From: an uncultured Sphingomonas sp.
GTDB lineage: Bacteria; Pseudomonadota; Alphaproteobacteria; Sphingomonadales; Sphingomonadaceae
Direction: 5' to 3'
Length of the DNA: 58,162 bases
Assembly: GCF_913778135.1 (NCBI RefSeq)
Contig: NZ_CAJYVU010000012.1
Coordinates: 1 to 58,162 of the forward strand
A program made the translations under genes and the position numbers. Below are positions 9,284 to 18,287 of the stretch, piece after piece. A model generated the notes under the pieces. It was not told where the DNA came from, ran no database searches, and was given only the letters and a program-made list of their open reading frames with translations. Numbering within the stretch: position 1 is the first letter of the stretch; the number at the start of each line of letters is the position of its first letter.

Positions 9284-9645
9284 TGCTGTCGGGTGAAGAG
9301 GTGATCGCGCGCGCCACGAAAGTAGCCGCTGCGTTCCGCGCGACCTCACGCGGCAGTGCGCGGGCGGGTTACTCGGTCTACCTGATCCTGCTGCACAATC
9401 CGGCGCGACGGCAGCAATGGGGCATCTACGTCGGGCAGACGGTGCGCGACCCCGACCAGCGCTTCGACCAGCACAAGGCCGGGTACAAGGCGAGCGGCGC
9501 GGTACGGCGCTTCGGTGTCCAATTGCTGCCCGAGGCGGTCGCTCACCTGAACCCGATGGAGCGATGGGAGTCGATCGAGCTGGAAGAAGCGATTGCGGGC
9601 GCGATGAAGGCGGGCGGGATCGGCTGGATCGAGGGAGGCCATTAA
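9283..9645 (+). CDS. GIY-YIG-like small protein
   Basis: The 120-residue protein resembles a minimal GIY-YIG nuclease domain: a VYLILL strand at about 32-37, IYVGQT at 48-53, an arginine (R60) and histidine (H64) in the first helix, and a C-terminal acidic helix with candidate metal-binding Glu at about 98-102. The order fits, but the motif is loose and about 30 N-terminal residues are unexplained. It starts in the TGATG overlap with xthA, so both are made from one message, pairing it with a DNA-repair nuclease. Nuclease activity is inferred. Confidence 0.6.
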   Translation: MLSGEEVIARATKVAAAFRATSRGSARAGYSVYLILLHNPARRQQWGIYVGQTVRDPDQRFDQHKAGYKASGAVRRFGVQLLPEAVAHLNPMERWESIELEEAIAGAMKAGGIGWIEGGH

Positions 9646-9658
9646 GCCACCCCATATG

Positions 9659-9673
9659 TGCGATTGATTTGCA
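9659..9673. promoter_or_regulatory. Candidate Fur-type iron box
   Basis: The 15 bases TGCGATTGATTTGCA form an imperfect palindrome (5 of 7 arm pairs) with TGC/GCA ends, resembling iron-responsive boxes described in alphaproteobacteria. It lies about 100 bases upstream of a PepSY membrane operon of the kind used in iron-siderophore handling. It is the only good match I found by eye in the window. Confidence 0.4.
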
Positions 9674-9699
9674 ATAGCGCGGTGGCTATAGCGCGGTGG
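9674..9699 (+). repeat. Two direct copies of ATAGCGCGGTGG
   Basis: Identical 12-mers occupy 9674-9685 and 9688-9699, spaced by a 14-base period. They abut the Fur-like box upstream of the PepSY operon. This may be a simple tandem duplication or paired binding sites; nothing distinguishes the two. Confidence 0.6.
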
Positions 9700-9734
9700 A
9701 GGGCGCCGCCGGCGCGTTACTGGAAAACGAGACG

Positions 9735-9776
9735 ATGACGCGCACACCCTGGGACATGGTCGAGAACGCGCGGTGA
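9735..9776 (+). CDS. Possible 13-residue leader peptide
   Basis: An ATG at 9735 opens a 13-codon frame (MTRTPWDMVENAR) whose TGA overlaps the GTG start of the next gene, so its translation could deliver ribosomes to that start. A GTG at 9696 would extend it to 26 residues. There is no strong independent ribosome site, so the call is tentative. Confidence 0.2.
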   Translation: MTRTPWDMVENAR

Positions 9777-10315
9777 CGGCCGCCCTGCTCTTCGTGATCG
9801 CGTGCGGCATCGGTCTGGTCCGGCTCGGCTGGAGCGGACCCGGAGTGGCGGCGGCGCTCGGCTGGGCAGTGACGGCAGCGGCGCTTGTCGCGCTCACGTG
9901 GGCGGATGGTGCGTGGGGGCTGTCGGTCGGCGTGGTCGTCGGCATGGCGGCGGCGCTGGCGTGCGTTCTGTACGCCGGCTGGTCCTCCCCGGTTCGCGAG
10001 CGCCGCGCAGCCCGGGAAGCGCCCGCGATCTCGATCCCGCATCACCGCCGCGACGTGCTGCGGCGGTTGGCCGTGTTCGCACTGGCCGTGCCGTTCGCGT
10101 TCGCCGCGGCGCAGTGGCTCGCCTTCGGGGCTCAGGCGGCGGTGCGCGGCGGCGGCGAGCTCGACAGCGACTCGGTCGTGCTGACGCTGTTCCTGCAACC
10201 GGTGATCTGGACCGCATTGCTGACGGTGCAGCTGACGCGTGCACGGCCGTCACAGATGGTCGCGGCGCCGCTGGTTGCCGCAATCGCGGGCACGATCCTG
10301 TGGGGTGCGGCGTGA
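9773..10315 (+). CDS. Hypothetical inner-membrane protein of PepSY/iron-uptake operon
   Basis: The 180-residue protein has five or six hydrophobic helices, with a loop of charged residues at about 68-95 (ERRAAREAPAISIPHHRRDV). Its stop overlaps the GTG of the PepSY gene (GTGA), so the two are coupled and probably form a membrane complex. Small partners of this kind often accompany PepSY-helix proteins next to siderophore receptors. I cannot assign it to a named family with confidence. The GTG at 9773 is supported by the immediate N-terminal helix. Confidence 0.65.
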   Translation: MTAALLFVIACGIGLVRLGWSGPGVAAALGWAVTAAALVALTWADGAWGLSVGVVVGMAAALACVLYAGWSSPVRERRAAREAPAISIPHHRRDVLRRLAVFALAVPFAFAAAQWLAFGAQAAVRGGGELDSDSVVLTLFLQPVIWTALLTVQLTRARPSQMVAAPLVAAIAGTILWGAA

Positions 10316-11799
10316 GCGCGTCGCCGGTGTCGCCGCGCCAGACGCTGGTCAAGCGCGCTTTGGGTGGCCACGCCGCGATCGGGCTGCTCGCCAGCGCGTT
10401 GATCTACATCATCTGCCTGAGCGGCACGTTGGTGGTGATCCACGACCGCTGGCAGCGCTGGGAACAGCCGGACGTGCCGGAGATGATCGCGCTGGCACCG
10501 GCGGCGGTGCAGCGCGCGATCACGGGCGCGGTGGCGCGCGAGGCAGGCAAGCCGGCGACGACGCACCTGTACGTGCGGATGCCGAGCACGGAATTGCCGC
10601 GCGCGTCCGTCACGACCGACTCGGGCGGATGGTACGTCGACGCGGACGGCCGGATCGTCGCGCGGGAGGGGCATGCCTGGACCGACTTCATGATCGCGAT
10701 GCACGAGTACCTGCACCTGCCGATGACGTGGGGCCTGATCCTGGTCGGTGCGCTGGGCGTGATGCTGTGCGCGCTGGTGACGACGGGGGTGCTGGCGCAT
10801 CCGCGCATCATCCGCGACGCCTTCTGCTTGCGCGCGCGCCACGACGCCCAGCTCGCACGCGCCGACTGGCATAATCGGCTGGGCGTGTGGACGCTGCCGT
10901 TCGTGCTGGCGGTCGCGCTGACCGGCGCGTTCATCGGGCTGGGCGGCGTCGGCACGACGATGCTGGCGAAGGCATACACGAGCGGCGACACGCTGAAGGT
11001 CTACGCGCACATCTTCGGGCATGAGCCGCCGTCCGATCCCGCGCGCACGGGAATCGCCGACGCCGCCGCGGCGCTGCGCACGCTCGACGCGCGGGTGCCG
11101 GGGGCGATGCCGACCTACGTCATCGTTCACGAACCCGGTACCGCGGGGCAGCACATCCAGATCCTGACCGCGCAGCCCAAGCGGCTGGTCTATGGCGAGA
11201 GCTATTTCTTCGATCGCACCGGCGCGTTCCATTCCAAGGCCGGGCTGTCGGACGGTGCCGTGGGTCAACAGGTCGCAGCGTCGTCGTACAACCTCCACTT
11301 CGGCAATTTCGCCGGGCTGCCGGTCGAGATCGCCTACATGGTGATGGGGCTGGCGCTGTGCGCGATCACCGCGACGGGTAACACGCTGTGGTTGGAGAAG
11401 CGGCGGCGGCGTGGGCTGGGCGGCGAGCGGCTGCGCGCGGGCTGGAACATGACAGTGTGGGGGACGCCGACGCTGATCGTGTGGGCGCTCTGGCTGCGCG
11501 CCGGGATGGGTGCGGAGGCGCCGCTCGCGCTGGTGTTCTGGAGCGCGTTCGCGGCGGCGCTCGTAGTAGCGGTGCTCTACCCGCGGGTTGCCGAGGCGAT
11601 GCTGCTGCGGCGGGTGTGTGCGGGATCGGTGCTGCTCACCGCGATCGGGCACCTCGTGCTGCTGCGTCCGGCGATCGCGGAGCCGGTCGTGATCGATCTC
11701 GTCGCGATCGGCCTGTCGGTGCCGCTGTTGCTGTGGGGCATGCGCGCGCGTCGGACCGCCCGGCGTGCTTCGATCAAGGCCGATCCGACGCTGGCGTGA
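10312..11799 (+). CDS. PepSY-associated TM helix domain protein (PiuB-like)
   Basis: The 495-residue membrane protein belongs to the PepSY_TM family, many members of which reduce or help release iron from siderophores at the inner membrane. Visible marks are the N-terminal helix ending in SGTLVVIHDRW, the HEYLHLP histidine segment near residue 130, a WHNRLGVW helix entry near 190, a long periplasmic domain carrying PepSY-like repeats, SSYNLHFGNFAG, and four C-terminal helices. The conserved histidines could bind haem. It is translationally coupled to the preceding membrane protein. The Fur-like box upstream supports an iron role, which remains inference. Confidence 0.85.
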   Translation: MSASPVSPRQTLVKRALGGHAAIGLLASALIYIICLSGTLVVIHDRWQRWEQPDVPEMIALAPAAVQRAITGAVAREAGKPATTHLYVRMPSTELPRASVTTDSGGWYVDADGRIVAREGHAWTDFMIAMHEYLHLPMTWGLILVGALGVMLCALVTTGVLAHPRIIRDAFCLRARHDAQLARADWHNRLGVWTLPFVLAVALTGAFIGLGGVGTTMLAKAYTSGDTLKVYAHIFGHEPPSDPARTGIADAAAALRTLDARVPGAMPTYVIVHEPGTAGQHIQILTAQPKRLVYGESYFFDRTGAFHSKAGLSDGAVGQQVAASSYNLHFGNFAGLPVEIAYMVMGLALCAITATGNTLWLEKRRRRGLGGERLRAGWNMTVWGTPTLIVWALWLRAGMGAEAPLALVFWSAFAAALVVAVLYPRVAEAMLLRRVCAGSVLLTAIGHLVLLRPAIAEPVVIDLVAIGLSVPLLLWGMRARRTARRASIKADPTLA

Positions 11800-11802
11800 T
11801 CG

Positions 11803-12423
11803 TCAGACGTCGCTGTCCTGCGGGTGATGCGGCGTCAGGATCAGCGTTCGCCCCTCGACCCGCCAGCTTTTCAATCGCGACAGGAAGTTCATCCCGATCA
11901 CGTCGATGTTCCCGAACGCGGGCGACACGACGACCGCCAGATCGCGCGCGACGACATTGCCGAAGCGAAGTTCCTTGACCTCGCCCGTCTCCGCGCGGAT
12001 CGCGCCGTTGGCGGTTTGCAGCACGACCGGGAAGAGCGCGGGCTTGACCTCGACGCCGGCGGCGGCGGCAGTGTCGGGCGAGAGCGCGGTGATCGTCGCG
12101 CCACTGTCGACCAGCAGGCGCTTCTCGACCCCGCCGATCTGCGCACGGACATAGAAGTGACCGTCGGGCGACATGCGGATGCGCGTTTCCTCGCCCGACA
12201 CCTGCTGGCTCTCGATGTCGAGCGCGGCTGCCATCCGCCCCATCCAAGGATCGAACCGCTCGCGCTGCGCGACGACCATGTAGAGCAGCCCGGCGAGCCC
12301 GGCCCAGACCGCGAGCGATACGAGCGTGCGCAGCACCGGCACGCGCCGCGCGATCACCGAGGCGAGCAGCAGCACGCCGATCAGGATGTAGAAATGGGTG
12401 TTGCCCGCGAAGTCGGTGCTCAT
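11803..12423 (-). CDS. Membrane-anchored retropepsin-like aspartic protease (TIGR02281 type)
   Basis: The 206-residue protein has two N-terminal membrane helices (about 11-25 and 33-51) followed by a single aspartic-protease domain. VDSGAT at 105-110 supplies the catalytic Asp106, and DVIGMNFLSRL near the C-terminus is the second conserved strand. A single domain needs to dimerise, as in retroviral proteases. TIGR02281 proteins are common in alphaproteobacteria and their substrates are unknown. I chose the ATG at 12423; the frame is open much further upstream, but that part runs antisense to thrS and has no family match. It converges on the PepSY gene, 3 bases apart. Confidence 0.85.
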   Translation of the reverse strand: MSTDFAGNTHFYILIGVLLLASVIARRVPVLRTLVSLAVWAGLAGLLYMVVAQRERFDPWMGRMAAALDIESQQVSGEETRIRMSPDGHFYVRAQIGGVEKRLLVDSGATITALSPDTAAAAGVEVKPALFPVVLQTANGAIRAETGEVKELRFGNVVARDLAVVVSPAFGNIDVIGMNFLSRLKSWRVEGRTLILTPHHPQDSDV

Positions 12424-12675
12424 CGTGAGGAAGATATAGGTAGGCGCCCTGCCCCTCCCAATGGCGCAGGCTGGCGTGATCACTGCATTCGCGCTATCGT
12501 TGCGCGCGATGACGCCGTGCCGTTTCCTCGCGCGAACTAGCACCGCCCCGGTGGCTCCGGGGTTCGGCGGCACGCGCGCCTGAGCGGCGCCGATCGCCCG
12601 ACGTTTGCGTGCGCCCTCTTTCGCCGCGCGCGCTTCCGCCATAAGCGGCACTAAAGATTTCCTCAGGATTGATCC

Positions 12676-14670
12676 ATGAACATGCTCTCGATCACGCTGC
12701 CCGACGGTTCGGTTCGCGAGGTCGCACCCGGCACCACGCCCGCCGACATCGCCGCCGCGATCGGACCTTGTCTCGCCAAGGCAGCGATTGCTGCGCGCGT
12801 GGACGGCGAGTTGCGCGACATCACGCGTCCGCTGACGCAGGACGCGCGGCTGGCCTTGGTCACGCAGAAGGACGAGGCCGATGCGCTCGAACTCGCGCGC
12901 CACGATCTCGCGCACGTGATGGCGGAGGCGGTGCAGCATCTATTCCCGGGGACGCAAATTACCTTCGGTCCGGCGACCGACGACGGTTTCTACTACGATT
13001 TCGCGCCCAAGGACCGGCCGTTCACCGACGATGACCTGCCGGAAATCGAGGCGGAGATGCGCCGCATCATCGCCAAGAACGAGCCGTTCACGCGCGAGGT
13101 GTGGACGCGCGAGCAGTTGATCGAGACGTGGAACAAGCAGGGCGAGACGTTCAAGGCCGAATGGGCGGCGGAGCTTCCCGACAACGAGGAGCTGACGATC
13201 TACCGTCAGGGCCAGTGGCTCGACATGTGCCGCGGGCCGCACATGGCCTCGACCGGCAAGCTCGACCCACAAGCCTTCAAGCTGACGCGCGTGTCGGGAG
13301 CCTATTGGCGCGGCGACCAGAAGAACGCGATGCTGAGCCGCATCTACGGCACCGGCTGGCTCAACAAGAAGCAACTCGACCAGCATCTATTCATGCTGGA
13401 GGAAGCCGCCAAGCGCGACCATCGCAAGATCGGACAGGAGATGGACCTGTTCCACCTTCAGTCCGAGGCGCAAGGGTCGGTGTTCTGGCACCCCAAGGGC
13501 TTCGTGCTGTGGCGGCAGATGGAGGCGTATATGCGCCGCCGGCTGGACGCGGCCGACTATGCCGAGGTCAAGACGCCGCAGCTGATGGATGCGCGGCAGT
13601 GGGAGCAGTCGGGCCACTGGGGCAAGTACCGCGAGAACATGTTCGTGGTGCCCGACGAGATCCCCAACACCGAGGACGAGGGTGCGGTGCTGTCGGGCGA
13701 TGCCGACCTGATGGCCTTGAAGCCGATGAACTGTCCCGCGCACGTGCTGATCTTCAAGCAGGGGATCAAGAGCTACCGCGACCTGCCGATCCGCATGGCG
13801 GAGTTCGGCTGCTGCCACCGCAACGAGCCGCACGGCGCGCTGCACGGCATCATGCGCGTGCGTCAGTTCACACAGGACGACGCGCACATCTTCGTGCGCG
13901 AAGACCAGCTGGTTGAGGAAGTGCGCAAGTTCTGCGAGCTGCTCGACAGCGTGTACCGTGACCTAGGGTTCGAGGATTACGCGGTGAAGCTGGCGCTGCG
14001 TCCCGAGAAGCGCTTCGGCTCGGACGAGATGTGGGACAAGGCGGAGGCCGAGCTGCGCGAGGCGGTGCAGGCGTCGAGCCTGTCCGACGCGATCAAGGCG
14101 AAGTTCGAGGAGCTGCCGGGCGAAGGCGCCTTCTACGCCCCCAAGCTCGAGTTCCACCTGACCGACGCGATCGGGCGGACGTGGCAGGTCGGCACGATCC
14201 AGTCCGACCGCGTGCTGCCCGAGCGACTGGACGCGTCGTACGTCGGCGAGGATGGCAATCGGCACCGCCCGGTGATGCTGCACCGGGCGATCCTGGGTAC
14301 GTTCGAGCGCTTCATTGGCATCCTGATCGAGCATCACGCCGGGCGTTTCCCGCTGTGGCTCGCGCCCGTGCAGGTGGTGGTGGCGACGATCGTCAGCGAC
14401 GCGGACGATTACGCGCATCAGGTCGCGGCCGAGCTGCGCGCCGCCGGGCTGCGGGTCGAGACCGATCTGCGCAACGAGAAGATCAACTACAAGGTGCGCG
14501 AGCACTCGGTCGCCAAGGTGCCGGTGCTGCTGGTCGTCGGCAAGCGCGAGGCGGACGAGGGCACGGTCGCGGTGCGTCGCCTGGGCAGCCAGGGGCAGGA
14601 GGTCGTCACGCTCGGCCAGATCACCGAGCGGCTGCGTGACGAGGCTCGCGCACCCGATATGGCGCGCTGA
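12676..14670 (+). CDS. thrS: Threonine--tRNA ligase
   Basis: The 664-residue class II synthetase has its usual domains in order: TGS domain (residues 1-62), the HXXXH editing domain starting [13 protein letters not shown], the catalytic core with [10 protein letters not shown] (zinc cysteine), [19 protein letters not shown] and [12 protein letters not shown], and the anticodon-binding domain in the last 100 residues. The ATG at 12676 lies after a 250-base leader that contains a CCCCGG/CCGGGG hairpin at 12546-12562. A strong hairpin follows the stop. In many proteobacteria infC follows thrS directly; here a TonB receptor gene separates them. Confidence 0.97.
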   Translation: MNMLSITLPDGSVREVAPGTTPADIAAAIGPCLAKAAIAARVDGELRDITRPLTQDARLALVTQKDEADALELARHDLAHVMAEAVQHLFPGTQITFGPATDDGFYYDFAPKDRPFTDDDLPEIEAEMRRIIAKNEPFTREVWTREQLIETWNKQGETFKAEWAAELPDNEELTIYRQGQWLDMCRGPHMASTGKLDPQAFKLTRVSGAYWRGDQKNAMLSRIYGTGWLNKKQLDQHLFMLEEAAKRDHRKIGQEMDLFHLQSEAQGSVFWHPKGFVLWRQMEAYMRRRLDAADYAEVKTPQLMDARQWEQSGHWGKYRENMFVVPDEIPNTEDEGAVLSGDADLMALKPMNCPAHVLIFKQGIKSYRDLPIRMAEFGCCHRNEPHGALHGIMRVRQFTQDDAHIFVREDQLVEEVRKFCELLDSVYRDLGFEDYAVKLALRPEKRFGSDEMWDKAEAELREAVQASSLSDAIKAKFEELPGEGAFYAPKLEFHLTDAIGRTWQVGTIQSDRVLPERLDASYVGEDGNRHRPVMLHRAILGTFERFIGILIEHHAGRFPLWLAPVQVVVATIVSDADDYAHQVAAELRAAGLRVETDLRNEKINYKVREHSVAKVPVLLVVGKREADEGTVAVRRLGSQGQEVVTLGQITERLRDEARAPDMAR

Positions 14671-14672
14671 CG

Positions 14673-14713
14673 GGCGAGCGGGTCGGCGGTCGCACGCCGC
14701 CGATCCGCTCGCC
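14673..14713 (+). terminator. Strong hairpin after thrS
   Basis: The arms 14673-14689 and 14697-14713 pair over 17 positions with one G-U, closing a 7-base loop. It begins 2 bases after the thrS stop. No T-run follows, so it may act as a Rho-assisted terminator or an RNA-stabilising end. A second, weaker GC hairpin lies around 14719-14745. Confidence 0.65.
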
Positions 14714-14842
14714 TGAAGGGGCTGCGGCGCAACGGCCTGCCGCAGCGCAGCAACAAAGCGCGTGACTTTCCCCGCGCGACCGCTAACCGCGCCCGCCTAA
14801 CCCAGCGGCGCACAGATGCCGCGGTCATCAGGGATCGCACCC

Positions 14843-17611
14843 ATGTATCGTTCGTATCGACCCGCGCTGGCGGCGGGCCTGCTCTCGTCCGCGCTGCTGC
14901 TCACGCTCCCCGCTGCCGCGCAGCAGTCACCGGTCGGGCAAGCGGGCGACCAGTCCGCGCCGCCAGCGACTGACCAGACCGGCGACACACCGGGCGACAT
15001 CCTCGTCACCGCGACGCGGCGCGCCGAGCGCCTGTCGGACGTGCCGATCGCGATCACCGCGATCTCGGGCGAGACGCTCGCCGCGACGGGCGCGGTCGAC
15101 CTGCGCGGGATCGATCAGGTCGCGCCGTCGCTGCTCGTCTCGGGCGCGACGAGCGAGGCGAACTTTACCGCGCGCATCCGCGGCGTCGGCACGGTGGGCG
15201 AGAACCCGGGGCTGGAGAGCTCGGTCGGGCTGTTCGTCGACGGCGTGTACCGCGCACGGAGCGGAGTCGGGCTGACCGAACTGGGCGAAGTCGACCGCGT
15301 CGAGGTACTGCGTGGGCCGCAGGGAACGTTGTTCGGGCGCAACTCGACCGCGGGGACGATCAGCATCGTAACGCGCGCACCCGAACTCGGCCGCACCGAT
15401 GCGCACGGATCGGTGTCATACGGCAACTACGATTACTGGCGGCTCGACGGCGCGGTGAACCTGCCGGTGGGTCAGACCGCCGCGCTACGCGTCGACGGCG
15501 TGTGGCAACGCCGCGACGGCTTCATTCGCCAGTTGACCCCCAGCGAGCCCGACATACAGGACCGCAACCGCTGGCTGGCGCGCGGGCAGTTCGCCTGGGC
15601 ACCGAACGACGCGCTGTCGGTGCGCATCATCGGCGACTATGCCGAGCGGCATGAGAATTGCTGCAACGGCGTGCTGCTGGGTCCGGTGCGTAACCTGACG
15701 CGGACCGATCCGGCGGGGGGCGCGATCGCGGTGGGCGCGAACACGCTGCTGCCGCTGCTTCAGGCACTGGGCGCGAATTACCAGCTGCCGCCCGCTGGCG
15801 AGCGGTTCCAGTTCCGGACCTCGACGAGCGCTGGCGTGCCGTACCGGTCGGAGGTGCGCGACTGGGGCGTGTCGGGCGAGGTCAACTGGCAGCTGGGCGC
15901 GGCGACGCTGACGTCGATCACCGCGTGGCGCGATTACAAGAACCGGATGGGGCAGGACAACGACTTCAACCGGCTCGACCTGCTCGACCGGCAGGACCTC
16001 GACCGGCGGTTCCGCAACTTCTCGCAGGAACTGCGCCTCGCCGGACGCGCGTTCGACGGACGGCTCGACTGGCTGGTCGGGGGTTATTACGGCAACGAGA
16101 AGCTGAACGTCGACGACGACCAGCGCTACGGGCAGGATTACACCCGCTTCGCCAATTGCATCATCGCGACCTCGTTCGCGGCATCGGGACTGGGACAGGT
16201 CAACCTCGCCTCCCCGACCTGCTCGACCGCGCCGACGAGCGTGTTCGCAGGCTATGACGCGGTCGCGCGGCAACTGGGCGCGGCGCCGCTCAACGGCACC
16301 GGCGCGAACGACGGCAATTTCACGCAAGTCAGTCGCAACTGGGCGCTGTTCACGCACAACACGCTGGCGATCGTGCCCGATCGCCTGTTCGCGACGATCG
16401 GCGTCCGCTACACCGACGAGCACAAGCGCGTCCGCGCCGACTACCGCGCGACCAACACCCTGTGCCCAGCGCTGCTCAACTCCTCGCTCCAGTCGCTCGC
16501 CGGGCTCGCCTGCGTGGTGAACGGTGCCGGGATCGACATTCCCGCCGGCACACCGGGGTCGACGTTCGACGACGGGCAGTGGACCGGCACCGCGGTGCTG
16601 GGGTTCAAGCCGGTGCAGAGCCTGCTCGTCTACGCCTCCGCCTCGCGCGGATACAAGGCGGGCGGGTTCAACCTCGACTTCTCCGGGCTCGACCGGCCGT
16701 GCTTCGCGGGCGCGGGTACGGCGGCGCAACAGGCGGCGTGCGCGACATTGCTCAGCCGGCCGGCGAACACGCCGGGCAACGGCCGCGCCGAGGTCGCCGA
16801 TCTCGCCTACGCCAGCGAGAAGGTGACGGCGTACGAGGTCGGCGCAAAGTGGAACGGGCGCAGCATCGACGTGAACGTCGCGGCATTCCACCAGCTGTTC
16901 AGCGGCTACCAGCTCAACACCTATAACGGGACGAGCTTCGAGGTCGCGAACATCCAGTCGTGCCGCGATGGCCTGAACCGCGCCGACACCGATGCGTCTG
17001 CGGCGACGGGGGCGTGCGCGCCCGACCGGCTGCGGCCGGGCGTGGCGTCGACCGGCGTCGAGCTGGAGAGCACGATCCGCCCGGTGCGCGACGTGGCGGT
17101 CAATCTTGGCTTCACCTACGCGCACACGCGCTATCGCCGCGATCTGGTCGGGACCGGCGGGCGCCCGCTGTCGCCGGTGCTGTTCCAATTGCCCGACCAT
17201 GATCTGTCCAACGCGCCCGAGGTCGTCACCACCGCCGGCATCGGCTGGACACCCGCGGTCGGCACACGCGGGCTGACCGGGCTGGTCTATGTCGACGTGC
17301 GTATGCAGAGCGATACCAACACCGGCTCCGACCTCGATCTGGAAAAGGTGCAGGACGCGTTCGCGGTGGTGAACGGACGCCTCGGACTGTACGGCGCAAA
17401 CAAGCGCTGGGGCGTCGAGTTGTGGGCGCAAAACCTGCTGAACCAGCGCTACTTCCAGCTTGCCTCCGACATACCCGCTCAAGGATCGGGCACGTTCCGC
17501 AGCGTCCAGCAGGCGGCGTCGGGCGGCTTTTCAGGTACTGCCAATCAGCTGTTCATCGGCTTCCCGGGCGAGCCGCGCACCTACGGCGTGACGCTGCGCG
17601 GCAGTTTCTGA
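14843..17611 (+). CDS. TonB-dependent receptor (copy 1)
   Basis: The outer-membrane receptor is 922 residues. The signal peptide (MYRSYRPALAAGLLSSALLL then an AAAQQ cleavage region) fixes the start at 14843. The plug domain begins DILVTATRRAERLSDVPIAI and includes VEVLRGPQGTLFGRNSTAG. The barrel ends in GVTLRGSF with the terminal Phe expected of outer-membrane proteins. Cysteine pairs recur in the extracellular-loop regions (NCC, FANC/SPTC, LCP/LACV, QSCRDG/GACA). It is clearly paralogous to the receptor at 18515. Hairpins bound it on both sides, so it looks like an independent transcription unit. The ligand (siderophore, carbohydrate or other) cannot be told from the sequence. Confidence 0.93.
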   Translation: MYRSYRPALAAGLLSSALLLTLPAAAQQSPVGQAGDQSAPPATDQTGDTPGDILVTATRRAERLSDVPIAITAISGETLAATGAVDLRGIDQVAPSLLVSGATSEANFTARIRGVGTVGENPGLESSVGLFVDGVYRARSGVGLTELGEVDRVEVLRGPQGTLFGRNSTAGTISIVTRAPELGRTDAHGSVSYGNYDYWRLDGAVNLPVGQTAALRVDGVWQRRDGFIRQLTPSEPDIQDRNRWLARGQFAWAPNDALSVRIIGDYAERHENCCNGVLLGPVRNLTRTDPAGGAIAVGANTLLPLLQALGANYQLPPAGERFQFRTSTSAGVPYRSEVRDWGVSGEVNWQLGAATLTSITAWRDYKNRMGQDNDFNRLDLLDRQDLDRRFRNFSQELRLAGRAFDGRLDWLVGGYYGNEKLNVDDDQRYGQDYTRFANCIIATSFAASGLGQVNLASPTCSTAPTSVFAGYDAVARQLGAAPLNGTGANDGNFTQVSRNWALFTHNTLAIVPDRLFATIGVRYTDEHKRVRADYRATNTLCPALLNSSLQSLAGLACVVNGAGIDIPAGTPGSTFDDGQWTGTAVLGFKPVQSLLVYASASRGYKAGGFNLDFSGLDRPCFAGAGTAAQQAACATLLSRPANTPGNGRAEVADLAYASEKVTAYEVGAKWNGRSIDVNVAAFHQLFSGYQLNTYNGTSFEVANIQSCRDGLNRADTDASAATGACAPDRLRPGVASTGVELESTIRPVRDVAVNLGFTYAHTRYRRDLVGTGGRPLSPVLFQLPDHDLSNAPEVVTTAGIGWTPAVGTRGLTGLVYVDVRMQSDTNTGSDLDLEKVQDAFAVVNGRLGLYGANKRWGVELWAQNLLNQRYFQLASDIPAQGSGTFRSVQQAASGGFSGTANQLFIGFPGEPRTYGVTLRGSF

Positions 17612-17615
17612 TGCG

Positions 17616-17656
17616 CGCGTCGGCGCACGCGCGTGACGCGTGCGGTCGCCGACGCG
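17616..17656 (+). terminator. Two-tier hairpin after TonB receptor 1
   Basis: The outer arms 17616-17625 and 17647-17656 pair perfectly over 10 bases. Inside them, 17626-17631 pairs with 17637-17642 (6 bases, 5-base loop), leaving a 4-base bulge. It starts 4 bases after the receptor stop and lies about 80 bases before infC, so it could be the receptor terminator or an infC leader element. Confidence 0.65.
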
Positions 17657-17721
17657 AGGGAACGCACCGGGCATCTTCCGATTTTGCGTGCGAACGCTTA
17701 TATCGGCGCGAGTGAATCAAC

Positions 17722-17737
17722 AGGAGAAGTATCTATC
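17722..17737 (+). promoter_or_regulatory. infC ribosome-binding site and ATC start
   Basis: AGGAG at 17722-17726 is followed by exactly 8 bases and then ATC at 17735-17737, in frame with infC. The first in-frame ATG (17747) is 20 bases from the AGGAG, too far for normal initiation. infC is known to use rare non-AUG starts so that IF-3 can repress its own synthesis. Confidence 0.6.
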
Positions 17738-18280
17738 CGTCCGCCTATGATGCGCCGCCCGATGCAGGCGCCGCCGATGAATGGTCCTCGCTTCAACGAG
17801 TGGATCCAGAGCCAGAAGGTCCGCGTGATCGATCACGAGGGCGAGAATCTCGGCGTCATGTACACGCGCGAAGCGATGGCGCAGGCCAAGGAAGTCGGGC
17901 TCGACCTGGTCGAGGTGTCCCCCAACGCGGACCCGCCCGTCGCCAAGTTCCTGGATGTCGGCAAGTTCAAGTACGAGGCGCAGAAGAAGGCCAATCTCGC
18001 CCGCAAGAGCCAGAAGACGCAGGAGATCAAGGAGATCAAGATGCGTCCGAACATCGATGACCACGATTACGACACCAAGATGAAAAAGGTGGTCGAGTTC
18101 ATCGAGGAAGGCGACAAGGTTAAGGTCACCATGCGCTTCCGCGGTCGCGAGCTGAGCCACGGCTCGCTCGGCATGGCGGTGTTGCAGCGCGTTGCCGAGG
18201 CGACCAACGAGATCGCCAAGGTCGAGGCCTATCCACGCATGGAAGGGCGTCAGATGCTGATGGTGCTGTCGCCGAAATAA
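17735..18280 (+). CDS. infC: Translation initiation factor IF-3
   Basis: The 181-residue factor binds the 30S subunit and checks start-codon pairing. The N-terminal domain carries [22 protein letters not shown] and [21 protein letters not shown] lysine-rich linker then leads to the C-terminal domain with [18 protein letters not shown] and [12 protein letters not shown] place the start at ATC 17735 because of ribosome-site spacing; a conventional ATG would be 17747 or 17750, removing 4 or 5 residues. Use of a near-cognate codon would allow classical IF-3 autoregulation. The gene is flanked by hairpins and lies between two TonB receptors rather than directly after thrS. Confidence 0.95.
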   Translation: MRPPMMRRPMQAPPMNGPRFNEWIQSQKVRVIDHEGENLGVMYTREAMAQAKEVGLDLVEVSPNADPPVAKFLDVGKFKYEAQKKANLARKSQKTQEIKEIKMRPNIDDHDYDTKMKKVVEFIEEGDKVKVTMRFRGRELSHGSLGMAVLQRVAEATNEIAKVEAYPRMEGRQMLMVLSPK

Positions 18281-18287
18281 AGTTGAT

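Noticed and set aside
12546..12562. A CCCCGG/CCGGGG hairpin in the thrS leader as a tRNA-like autoregulatory operator, as in E. coli.
   Set aside because: It is a single short stem with no anticodon-like loop matching tRNA-Thr; too little to claim an operator.
12424..12939. Extension of the retropepsin frame upstream to 12939, giving a 378-residue protein.
   Set aside because: The added part lies antisense to the start of thrS, has no family match, and the ATG at 12423 directly precedes the first membrane helix.
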